Assembly: GCA_023437755.1 (NCBI GenBank)
Contig: JAEZFJ010000380.1
Span: forward strand, 1-5,793
Source of the DNA: Pseudomonadota bacterium
GTDB taxonomy: Bacteria; Pseudomonadota; Alphaproteobacteria; Rhizobiales; Devosiaceae
Direction: 5' to 3'
Length of the DNA stretch: 5,793 nt
Positions within the stretch are counted from its first letter, which is position 1. Every line of letters begins with the position of its first letter. A model generated the notes under the pieces. It was given only the letters and a program-made list of their open reading frames with translations, did no database searches and was not told the DNA's origin. Of this stretch, positions 1 through 5,249 are shown in pieces. A program made the translations under genes and the position numbers.

Positions 1-689
1 GGGTGGGCGTAGGTGCAGCCGCCGACGCGCTCGATAGTGCCTACCCCGGCCCGGCGGAGTTGGTCCTCGACGAAGCCGGGCAGGTCGAAATGGGCGCGTT
101 TGCCCGGCGGCACATGAAAGAAGCGCCAACCGTCGGGGTGGAGGGCCACGAAGTCGGTCATGAATTGCGGGCCCACCTCGTAGTTTTCGCCCGAGATGGT
201 GGGGCCGATGGCGGCGACCATGCGCGACGGCTCGGCGCCGAGTTCGACCATGGCGGCAACGGTGTTGCCGACGATGCCGTCGACGGCACCACGCCAGCCG
301 GCATGGGCCGCACCGAGAACGTCGGTCTCGGGGTCTGCGAAGAGGATGGGCGTGCAGTCGGCGGTGAGGATGCCCAGCGCAAGCTCGCGCCGACGCGTGA
401 CCATTGCGTCAGCCTCCACCGCGACGTCGTTGTCCGGCACGTCGGCCAGGACGCGCACGGTAGCGGAGTGCATCTGCTTGAGCAGATAGAGGTTCTTGCG
501 GAGATAGCCGAGAGCTTGCGCGACACCGGTTCGGTTGGCCTCGGCCAGGTGGGGCTTGTCGCCTACAGCGATAGAGACATTGTTGCTGGCGAATTCGCCC
601 TCGGAATGGCCGCCCTGTCGCCCAAAGAATCCGTGGCGCAGATAGGTCATGCCGGCCAGTGCCTGGCTCTGCTCGAAGGGAGGCGTCAT
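1..689 (-). CDS. pgeF: Peptidoglycan editing factor PgeF (YfiH / polyphenol oxidase-laccase family), partial
   Basis: This is a cytoplasmic YfiH-family metalloenzyme, formerly called multicopper polyphenol oxidase. The E. coli member removes L-serine wrongly added to UDP-MurNAc, protecting peptidoglycan composition. 229 codons are visible from the ATG at 689 and the frame is still open at the left edge, so the C-terminus is missing; family members are about 250-260 residues, so some 25-30 residues are absent. The three conserved metal-binding positions are present: His74 (QMHSATV), Cys112 (TADCTPIL) and His129 (AAHAGWRG). Later family blocks are also visible: the IGPTISGENYEVG segment (about 161-173) and the GGCTYAH segment near the visible end. 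The start is fixed by its ATGA overlap with the methyltransferase stop, so translation is probably coupled to that gene. It is the last visible gene of the lgt cluster. Family assignment is firm; the exact substrate is inferred from homologues. Confidence 0.93.
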   Translation of the reverse strand, partial: MTPPFEQSQALAGMTYLRHGFFGRQGGHSEGEFASNNVSIAVGDKPHLAEANRTGVAQALGYLRKNLYLLKQMHSATVRVLADVPDNDVAVEADAMVTRRRELALGILTADCTPILFADPETDVLGAAHAGWRGAVDGIVGNTVAAMVELGAEPSRMVAAIGPTISGENYEVGPQFMTDFVALHPDGWRFFHVPPGKRAHFDLPGFVEDQLRRAGVGTIERVGGCTYAH

Positions 690-1765
690 GCAAAGCCTGG
701 CGGCTGTAGCCCGGGACTGTGGGCGCAGAATACCTTGAACAGGGCGCCCATCTGGTTGGGGGCCACCAGACGGTTGCGGGCGGTTTCGAGGTCCGCCGCC
801 GCCTGCGGGTTTGCCCTGGCTAGGGATTGGGTGCGCTCGCCGATGCCCATACGGGTCAGGAACTCGCCCTGGGTCGCGAGCGGGGCCACGGCAAGGCCGG
901 CGCGGGCTGCGACGTTGCTCAGCGCCTCGAAATCCACATGGGCCGAGAGATCCGTCTCGCCGGGGGCATCAAGCACGTCGGCATATTGGTGGCGGCGCAC
1001 GCCCTGGAGGGTTTCTCCCGTCTGGGTGCGGCCATAGCCGTAGTCGATGGCGAGGATGGCGCCGCCGTTGCGGGCGACGGTGCGGGCGAGGCGATCCATG
1101 ATCTGGGTGCCGGCGAGGGCCACTTCGTAGACGGCGTTGATCTCGGCGTTGTGCAGCGCCTCGGGGATGCTGCTCTCGGGAATGGGGGAGGGGCTCAAGC
1201 CAAACCGGCGCGTTCCGTCAGCAAGGCCGATCACGCGTTCGTGCCAGCCGTCGGCCTGCTTGACGAACTGGCGGATTGGCAGCGCGTCGAAGAACTCGTT
1301 GGCGATGACGAGCAGGGGGCCGGTGCCGACCTGGTCGAAATCGGTGATCCAGGTGCCGTCGTATTCGGCCAGGCGGGTCTTCTGCTCCGCGATCAGGGTG
1401 GGACTGGTCTCGAACAGGCGGAGGTCGAGTGCTTCGCGAAATCCGTCGAGGCGGCCAAGGACGCGGAGCATGTCGGCCATCAGCGTGCCGCGGCCGGGGC
1501 CGAGTTCGAGCAGGGTCACCGGGTTGGGTGCGCTCATCTGCTGGAAGAACTGGGCGACGTAGAAGCCGACCATTTCGCCGAACATCTGGGAGATTTCGGG
1601 GGCAGTGACGAAGTCCCCGGCGGCCCCCAGCGGGTCGTTGGTACGATAATAGCCCTTGGAGGGGTGGGTGAGGCAGAGACCCATATAGGTCGCGATCGAC
1701 ATAGGGCCGGAGGTGTGGATCTGGAAGTCGATCTGCTCGGACAGGTTCGGAGCGTTGGCAACCAT
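686..1765 (-). CDS. Class I SAM-dependent methyltransferase, MidA/NDUFAF7 family (DUF185)
   Basis: This 359-residue protein matches the MidA/NDUFAF7 family of protein-arginine methyltransferases. The mitochondrial relative NDUFAF7 methylates an arginine of complex I subunit NDUFS2 during assembly; the bacterial substrate is not established, so a respiratory-complex role is inferred. Motifs in order: GDFVTAPEISQMFGE (50-64), the SAM-binding glycine loop ELGPGRGT (87-94), NEFFDALPIRQF (156-167), AIDYGY (239-244), DLSAHVDF (272-279) and a C-terminal MGALFKV (339-345). The length is normal for the family. The ATG at 1765 is chosen because a GGAGG Shine-Dalgarno sequence (complement of 1776-1780) lies about 10 bases upstream and because it overlaps the lgt stop as TGATG. 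A TTG directly before the ATG is a less likely start. The frame stays open for 222 further codons upstream, but that stretch only re-reads lgt out of frame. The stop overlaps the pgeF start by 4 bases. Confidence 0.92.
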   Translation of the reverse strand: MVANAPNLSEQIDFQIHTSGPMSIATYMGLCLTHPSKGYYRTNDPLGAAGDFVTAPEISQMFGEMVGFYVAQFFQQMSAPNPVTLLELGPGRGTLMADMLRVLGRLDGFREALDLRLFETSPTLIAEQKTRLAEYDGTWITDFDQVGTGPLLVIANEFFDALPIRQFVKQADGWHERVIGLADGTRRFGLSPSPIPESSIPEALHNAEINAVYEVALAGTQIMDRLARTVARNGGAILAIDYGYGRTQTGETLQGVRRHQYADVLDAPGETDLSAHVDFEALSNVAARAGLAVAPLATQGEFLTRMGIGERTQSLARANPQAAADLETARNRLVAPNQMGALFKVFCAHSPGLQPPGFA

Positions 1766-2670
1766 CAAGACAGAGCCTCCGGGCGTCGGAGCAGGGGTTC
1801 GCGCCGGGTGGCGGCGTAGATCACGAGCCCGACGCCGATCAGCAGCATCGGCAGGCTGAGGAGCATGCCCATGGTGAGCCAGTCGCCATAAAGGTAGCCG
1901 ATCTGCTGGTCGGGCAGGCGCACGAACTCGACGGCGATGCGAGCCAGCGAATAGCCGATGCCGAAAATGCCTGCGACGAGCCCGGGGCGGCGCAGGCCGA
2001 GCGCGATGTGGGTAACGAAGCGGATGACCAGGAAGAGAACGAGACCCTCGAGGGCAGCTTCGTAGAGTTGGGAGGGATGGCGCGGCACCTGGAGTGGGTC
2101 GGTGGGGAAGATCACGCCCCAGGGCAGGTCGGTGGGGGCGCCATAGAGCTCGGCGTTGATGAAGTTGGCCAGGCGCCCGAGAAGCAGGCCGATGGTGCCT
2201 ACGGCGGCAATGAGATCGAGACCGCTCAGCAAGTTGCCGCCACGGGCGCGGGTGAACACCACCACGGCCAGGATCAGGCCGACCATGCCGCCGTGGTAGC
2301 TCATGCCGCCATCGAGGGTGTTGATGATCTGCGCCGGGTTTTCGAGATAGTAGCCCAAGTTGTAAAACAGGACGTAGCCGACGCGCCCGCCGATGACGAT
2401 CGACAGCATGGCCCAGAAGGCGAAGTCCCAAATATCCTGAGCCTTGAACGGAGGGCGGCCCTCTGCCCAGAGGCGGGCATTGCGCAGCAGCAGGTAGCCA
2501 TAGCCGGCGCCGAGGATGACGCCGAACAGGTAGGCGAGCGCGTACCAGCGGATGGCGAACGGGCCGATGGCGAAGGCAATGGGATCGATGTTGGGGAAGG
2601 GCAAGGGCGCCTCCTGGCGAACGGCGGGGACCATTGCCGCTTCGGCCGGTCTGGTCAAGACGGCGGGCAT
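1765..2670 (-). CDS. lgt: Prolipoprotein diacylglyceryl transferase Lgt
   Basis: This inner-membrane enzyme transfers diacylglyceryl from phosphatidylglycerol to the lipobox cysteine of prolipoproteins, the first step of lipoprotein maturation. The 301-residue translation has several hydrophobic membrane segments (roughly 32-62, 82-104, 125-140, 150-168, 205-222, 230-247, 265-287). The Lgt signature GRLANFINAELYG is at 165-177. Other conserved elements are IRWYALAY (40-47), YHGGMVG with His126, and EFVRLPD with Arg251, corresponding to known essential residues in E. coli Lgt. The first ~22 residues are extra compared with family members that begin near PFPNIDP. An internal ATG at 2634 (Met13) is an alternative start, and neither start has a strong Shine-Dalgarno sequence. 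Its stop overlaps the methyltransferase start (TGATG), making it the first gene of a three-gene operon. It diverges from ubiK across 42 bp. Confidence 0.96.
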   Translation of the reverse strand: MPAVLTRPAEAAMVPAVRQEAPLPFPNIDPIAFAIGPFAIRWYALAYLFGVILGAGYGYLLLRNARLWAEGRPPFKAQDIWDFAFWAMLSIVIGGRVGYVLFYNLGYYLENPAQIINTLDGGMSYHGGMVGLILAVVVFTRARGGNLLSGLDLIAAVGTIGLLLGRLANFINAELYGAPTDLPWGVIFPTDPLQVPRHPSQLYEAALEGLVLFLVIRFVTHIALGLRRPGLVAGIFGIGYSLARIAVEFVRLPDQQIGYLYGDWLTMGMLLSLPMLLIGVGLVIYAATRREPLLRRPEALS

Positions 2671-2679
2671 CGCCTAGAT
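2651..2679 (+). promoter_or_regulatory. Possible promoter for the ubiK-metallophosphoesterase pair
   Basis: CTGGTC (2651-2656) and CTAGAT (2674-2679) are separated by 17 bases. They match the rhizobial vegetative consensus CTTGAC-N17-CTATAT at 4/6 and 5/6 positions. Transcription would start near 2686, giving a leader of about 27 bases before the ubiK ATG. The -35 part lies inside the first codons of lgt on the opposite strand. The AT-rich GATATC core (2677-2682) could also serve as a minus-strand -10 for lgt, but I see no matching -35 there. This is a pattern match only. Confidence 0.27.
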
Positions 2680-2712
2680 ATCGGTGACCGCGAGCACTGA
2701 ATTGGAGCAGCC

Positions 2713-2967
2713 ATGAGCCAGGGCAACAGAATCTTCGACGATCTGGGCCGACTGATGAACGAGGCTGCCGGCATGGCCGACGGCGTCCGTCGCGAGGTCG
2801 AGACCATCGTCAAGTCGCAGGCGCAGCGCATCGTGGTCGACATGGAACTGGTGAAGCGCGAGGAGTTCGACGCTTTGCGCGAGTTGGTACAGGTGCAGGG
2901 CGACGAGATCGCGGCGCTTCGGGCCGAACTGGCTGCGCTGAAGTCCGGGGCGCCCAAGGCAAGCTGA
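2713..2967 (+). CDS. ubiK: UbiK-family accessory factor (BMFP / YqiC type), ubiquinone biosynthesis
   Basis: This small (84-residue) protein belongs to the BMFP/UbiK family. In E. coli UbiK binds UbiJ and supports the aerobic ubiquinone-biosynthesis complex; the related Brucella protein has membrane-fusogenic activity in vitro. The N-terminal half carries the typical FDDLGRLMNEAAGMADGVRREVE block (8-30) predicted as amphipathic helix. The C-terminal part (about 49-77) is rich in Leu, Ala, Glu and Arg with heptad spacing (DALRELVQVQGDEIAALRAELAALK), consistent with a trimeric coiled coil. GGAG (2704-2707) lies 5 bases before the ATG and supports this start. It diverges from lgt, and the metallophosphoesterase begins 5 bases after its stop. 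Family membership is clear from the sequence pattern; the ubiquinone role is by homology, and this window shows no ubiJ partner. Confidence 0.85.
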   Translation: MSQGNRIFDDLGRLMNEAAGMADGVRREVETIVKSQAQRIVVDMELVKREEFDALRELVQVQGDEIAALRAELAALKSGAPKAS

Positions 2968-2972
2968 CCGGC

Positions 2973-3689
2973 TTGCGCTTCGCCGTCGTCTCCGACGTTC
3001 ACGGTAATGTGCACGCGCTCGACGCGGTGCTGGTCGACATCCAGCGCCAGGGCGTCGATGCGACGTTGTGTCTGGGCGACCATGTGAGTGGACCACTGGA
3101 TCCGGCTGGTGCGGCCGACCGGCTGATGCAGATCAGCGGGCCGGTGATCCGCGGCAATCACGATCAGTGGCTGGTGGAGGGCGAGCGGCTCAAACGGGTG
3201 GACCAGTTTGCCAGCCGGGAACTGACGGTGGTGCATCGGCGGTGGCTGGAGGAGATGCCGGCAACCGAGGTCTTTGCTGGCGAGGTCTTCCTCTGTCACG
3301 GCACGCCGCAAAGCGACACCGAACCCTGGCTCGACGGCTGGTTTGACGGGCGGCAAACGACGCTTCCGGATGAGGCATCGGTGGCGGCGCCGGCGGAGGG
3401 GTATGACTACCCGCTGATGCTGTGCGGGCACACGCATATGGCGCGATCGGTTCGGCTGCGGGATGGGCGGGTGATCGTCAATCCTGGTGCGGTCGGGTTG
3501 CAACTGGTTCATGGCTCGCCCGATGCGCGCTATGCGATCATCGAGCGGCGTGAGGGGCGCTGGATCACGGAGCTGCGGGTGGTCGAGTACGACCACCATG
3601 CCGCTGCGGCCCTCGCGGTGGCAAATGGGTTCGCGGCGTGGACCGAGCCGCTGGTGACCGGTTGGGCGGGGCCTCAGGGCCTGTTCTGA
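2973..3689 (+). CDS. Calcineurin-like metallophosphoesterase (YfcE/MJ0936-type), substrate unknown
   Basis: This 238-residue protein is predicted to be a cytoplasmic phosphoesterase with a dinuclear metal centre. It carries the full calcineurin-like metal-ligand set: Asp8 and His10 (SDVHGN), Asp36 (LGDHVSG), Asn62 and His63 (RGNHDQW), His109 (LCHGTP) and the paired His153/His155 (CGHTHM). It ends with the usual IVNPGAVG strand (168-175). No signal peptide or membrane segment is seen. Related proteins hydrolyse phosphodiesters or act as protein or nucleotide phosphatases, so the substrate cannot be read from sequence. The start is TTG at 2973. No ATG or GTG exists in frame between the ubiK stop and the essential DVH motif, so TTG is the only sensible start. 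It lies 5 bases after ubiK, implying co-transcription and perhaps coupled translation. The Shine-Dalgarno sequence is weak. Confidence 0.88.
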   Translation: MRFAVVSDVHGNVHALDAVLVDIQRQGVDATLCLGDHVSGPLDPAGAADRLMQISGPVIRGNHDQWLVEGERLKRVDQFASRELTVVHRRWLEEMPATEVFAGEVFLCHGTPQSDTEPWLDGWFDGRQTTLPDEASVAAPAEGYDYPLMLCGHTHMARSVRLRDGRVIVNPGAVGLQLVHGSPDARYAIIERREGRWITELRVVEYDHHAAAALAVANGFAAWTEPLVTGWAGPQGLF

Positions 3690-3706
3690 TCCCGAAACGA
3701 GGCACT

Positions 3707-3749
3707 GTCCGGCCGCGCCTTAACACTCCGTTAACCAAATCGGCCGGAC
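3707..3749. repeat. 9-bp perfect inverted repeat around the CtrA box
   Basis: The left arm GTCCGGCCG (3707-3715) and right arm CGGCCGGAC (3741-3749) are exact reverse complements separated by 25 bases. The symmetry centre is at 3728, within about one base of the centre of the TTAA-N7-TTAAC box lying between the arms. It begins 18 bases after the metallophosphoesterase stop, so a transcript hairpin is possible. However, the 25-base loop and the lack of a following U-tract argue against a classical intrinsic terminator. Confidence 0.7.
3720..3735 (+). promoter_or_regulatory. CtrA binding box, perfect TTAA-N7-TTAAC
   Basis: TTAA (3720-3723), seven bases, then TTAAC (3731-3735) reproduces the full consensus of the alphaproteobacterial cell-cycle regulator CtrA. 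These are the only TTAA tetramers I find in the window. Assuming about 64% G+C, a chance match on either strand would be expected well under once per 100 kb. It reads toward ybjN, whose start is 188 bases further on. I cannot tell from sequence whether it activates or represses, and no clear -10 sits 16-18 bases downstream. Confidence 0.65.
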
Positions 3750-3766
3750 CATCCTTCCACAAGAGA

Positions 3767-3804
3767 TTGCCGGCGCGTTGCCGGCGACCGATCCCCGTGC
3801 CGGC
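3767..3804. repeat. Three TGCCGGC copies, two as a 9-bp direct repeat
   Basis: TTGCCGGCG occurs at 3767-3775 and again at 3778-3786, an 11-bp period close to one DNA turn. A third TGCCGGC lies at 3798-3804. The core GCCGGC is itself palindromic, so adjacent copies can also pair as hairpins. This could be a tandem protein-binding site upstream of ybjN, but the motif is GC-rich in a GC-rich genome, so chance is a real alternative. Confidence 0.4.
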
Positions 3805-3833
3805 CAGCGGGTGTAGGGTGACTTCATCGGGAC

Positions 3834-3838
3834 GATTC
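3834..3838. promoter_or_regulatory. GANTC site (GATTC), CcrM methylation motif
   Basis: GATTC matches the GANTC target of the alphaproteobacterial cell-cycle adenine methyltransferase CcrM. It lies 85 bases upstream of the ybjN start. Promoter GANTC sites can link transcription to replication passage through GcrA. Whether it is methylated here cannot be seen. Confidence 0.5.
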
Positions 3839-3898
3839 GTAAGCCCTTGAGGCAGCGGTTGCTCTCCGACACCCCAGCCGCAGGCCCTTCGGGCCCGA

Positions 3899-3903
3899 GA
3901 CTC
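3899..3903. promoter_or_regulatory. GANTC site (GACTC), CcrM methylation motif
   Basis: This is a second GANTC site, 20 bases before the ybjN ATG and just upstream of its ribosome binding region. Together with the site at 3834 it gives two GANTC motifs in a 234-bp region, whereas I count only five in the whole window. Confidence 0.5.
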
Positions 3904-3923
3904 GAACGAGGACGACTGTCTCA

Positions 3924-4424
3924 ATGTCGCTTCTGCAATTTGCGCCCGACCGGACCGTCCACCCCGTGGACATCATCGAGCACATCGCCTCGATCAACGA
4001 CTGGACGTTCGAGCGCCAGGACGCCGACGAGATCTCGATCTCTGTGCGTGGGGGCTGGAGCGACTACCACGTCTCGTTCAACTGGATGGAGGATCTCGAG
4101 AGCCTCCATATCGCCTGCGCCTTCGACCTGAAAGCGCCGGAAGGCCGGCGGAACGAGATCAAGCAGTTGATCACGCTGATCAACGAGCAGTTGTGGATCG
4201 GCCACTTCGACATCTGGCACAAGGAAGGCGTGGTTTTGTTCCGCAACTCGCACCTGCTGACTGGTGGAGCTGAAGTGTCGCCACAGCAATGCGAGGCGCT
4301 GCTGCGCTCAGCCACCGATAGTTGCGACCTTTACTACCAGGCCTTCCAGTTCGTGGTCTGGGCCGGCAAGGCGGCGTCGGAAGCGTTGAGCCAGGTGATG
4401 TTCGAGACCGTCGGGGAGGCCTGA
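3924..4424 (+). CDS. YbjN domain-containing protein
   Basis: This 166-residue soluble protein matches the alphaproteobacterial branch of the YbjN family, annotated as putative sensory-transduction regulator; its fold resembles type III secretion chaperones. Visible features include an N-terminal HPVDIIEHIASINDWTFER segment (13-31), a strand-rich middle with GGWSDYHVSFNW (43-54), a central LDLKAPEGRR-like turn (67-76) and helix NEIKQLITLINEQLWIGHFDIW (77-98), then VVLFRNSHLL (103-112) and a C-terminal helical segment. No signal peptide, membrane segment or catalytic motif is seen. In E. coli, altering YbjN levels affects motility and stress phenotypes, but its molecular action is unknown. The ATG at 3924 is preceded by ACGAGGA about 11 bases upstream. 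proC follows after 3 bases, a pairing common in this bacterial group. The upstream CtrA box and GANTC sites suggest cell-cycle control. Confidence 0.85.
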   Translation: MSLLQFAPDRTVHPVDIIEHIASINDWTFERQDADEISISVRGGWSDYHVSFNWMEDLESLHIACAFDLKAPEGRRNEIKQLITLINEQLWIGHFDIWHKEGVVLFRNSHLLTGGAEVSPQQCEALLRSATDSCDLYYQAFQFVVWAGKAASEALSQVMFETVGEA

Positions 4425-4427
4425 GCA

Positions 4428-5249
4428 ATGTCGATGCGCACCATTGGGCCGGTGATGCTCGTCGGCGCCGGCAAGATGGGCATGGCGTTGGCGCAGGGTT
4501 GGCTGGATGCCGGGCTGCCGCAGGGCAATCTGATCCTGGTGGATCCCAATCCCGGCGAGCTCGCTCGTGGATTGGCCGAGGACTACGGGCTGACCATCCA
4601 TGGCGAGGCGGTGGGACTGCAGCCCAATGTATTGGTGCTGGCGGTGAAGCCGCAGGTCATGGACGAGGTGATGGCCGACCTGAAGCGGGTCGTGGGTCCG
4701 CAGACGCTGGTGGTGTCCATTGCCGCCGGGATCGACATCGGGCGGATCTCGCGGGGCCTCGGCACCGGCAAGGTGGTGCGCACCATGCCGAACACGCCGG
4801 CGCAGATCGGCAAGGGGATCACGGGGGCAGTGCCCGGAGCAGAGGTTGCGGCGAACGATCGCAACGCGGCGGAGACGCTGCTGAAGGCGGCGGGAGCAGT
4901 GGTCTGGTTCGACCGCGAGGATCAACTCGATGCGGTTACGGCGATCTCCGGGTCCGGACCTGCCTATGTGTTCCACCTCGTAGAGGCTCTGGCGGAGGCC
5001 GGGCGGAGGCAGGGCTTGCCGGATGCGGTCGCCGAGCAACTGGCGCGGCAGACCGTGATCGGTTCCGCGGCACTGCTCGAGGCCGATCGATCGCCGCCGG
5101 CGGTGTTGCGCCAGAACGTGACCTCGCCCAACGGCACTACCGCTGCGGGCCTGGCGGTGTTGATGGCAGAGGCGGATGGACTGACGCAACTGGTCGACCG
5201 CACCGTTGCGGCGGCACGCCGACGCAGTGAAGAGCTCGGACGAGGCTGA
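4428..5249 (+). CDS. proC: Pyrroline-5-carboxylate reductase
   Basis: This cytoplasmic enzyme reduces 1-pyrroline-5-carboxylate to L-proline with NAD(P)H, the last step of proline synthesis. The 273-residue length is normal. The N-terminal Rossmann dinucleotide loop GAGKMG is at 13-18, AVKPQ at 72-76, and RTMPNTPA at 118-125. The C-terminal dimerisation domain carries SGSGPAY (174-180) and the family signature region with VTSPNGTT (231-238), which shapes the substrate pocket. A strong GGGGAGG Shine-Dalgarno sequence (4413-4419), lying within the last codons of ybjN, is 8 bases before the ATG and fixes the start. The 3-base gap to ybjN indicates co-transcription. The stop codon abuts the stop of the convergent TPR-like gene, leaving no room for a terminator between them. 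All expected motifs are intact. Confidence 0.97.
   Translation: MSMRTIGPVMLVGAGKMGMALAQGWLDAGLPQGNLILVDPNPGELARGLAEDYGLTIHGEAVGLQPNVLVLAVKPQVMDEVMADLKRVVGPQTLVVSIAAGIDIGRISRGLGTGKVVRTMPNTPAQIGKGITGAVPGAEVAANDRNAAETLLKAAGAVVWFDREDQLDAVTAISGSGPAYVFHLVEALAEAGRRQGLPDAVAEQLARQTVIGSAALLEADRSPPAVLRQNVTSPNGTTAAGLAVLMAEADGLTQLVDRTVAAARRRSEELGRG

Larger units (their letters stand above)
3690..3923. other. 234-bp intergenic region upstream of ybjN-proC
   Basis: This is the only long gene-free stretch. It holds, in order: a 9-bp inverted repeat (3707-3715 / 3741-3749) surrounding a CtrA-type box (3720-3735); three copies of TGCCGGC (3768-3804); two GANTC motifs (3834-3838, 3899-3903); a short GC hairpin (3883-3895); and a purine-rich stretch ACGAGGA (3906-3912) that can act as ribosome binding site for ybjN. 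I find no ATG on the plus strand here and no convincing -35/-10 pair or U-tract terminator. Confidence 0.75.

Noticed and set aside
3..1819. Long plus-strand open frames opposite pgeF and the methyltransferase (3-1037, 827-1819)
   Set aside because: They are antisense to genes with clear family motifs, are low-complexity in composition, and match no recognisable domain; long antisense frames are expected at high G+C.
1766..2431. The open 222-codon upstream extension of the methyltransferase frame, which could suggest a larger fusion protein
   Set aside because: The stretch re-reads lgt in another frame with an Arg/Pro-rich composition. The methyltransferase has its own GGAGG and ATG at the normal family start.
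2655..3599. Minus-strand 314-codon open frame opposite ubiK and the metallophosphoesterase
   Set aside because: The opposing plus-strand genes have complete motifs, while this frame is His/Arg/Pro-rich with no recognisable domain, a codon-bias shadow.
3707..3749. Inverted repeat as an intrinsic terminator of the metallophosphoesterase transcript
   Set aside because: The loop is 25 bases and no run of T follows the right arm, so I list it only as a repeat.
3797..3850. Short GTG-started open frame (17 codons) in the ybjN leader
   Set aside because: It has no ribosome binding site, no recognisable leader-peptide content and lies in a frame that is simply open through the region.
3846..3874. 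CTTGAG at 3846-3851 as a -35 element for ybjN
   Set aside because: The position 17 bases downstream reads ACACCC, which does not resemble a -10 element.
3883..3895. GGCCC-TTC-GGGCC hairpin in the ybjN leader as a riboswitch or attenuator
   Set aside because: It has only five base pairs, no T-run, no leader peptide and no recognised riboswitch core; it could arise by chance in GC-rich DNA.
4308..5230. Long frames overlapping proC on both strands (4308-5189 minus, 4322-5230 plus)
   Set aside because: proC is fully supported by motifs and a strong ribosome binding site; the alternatives are Gly/Arg- or His/Arg-rich shadows.
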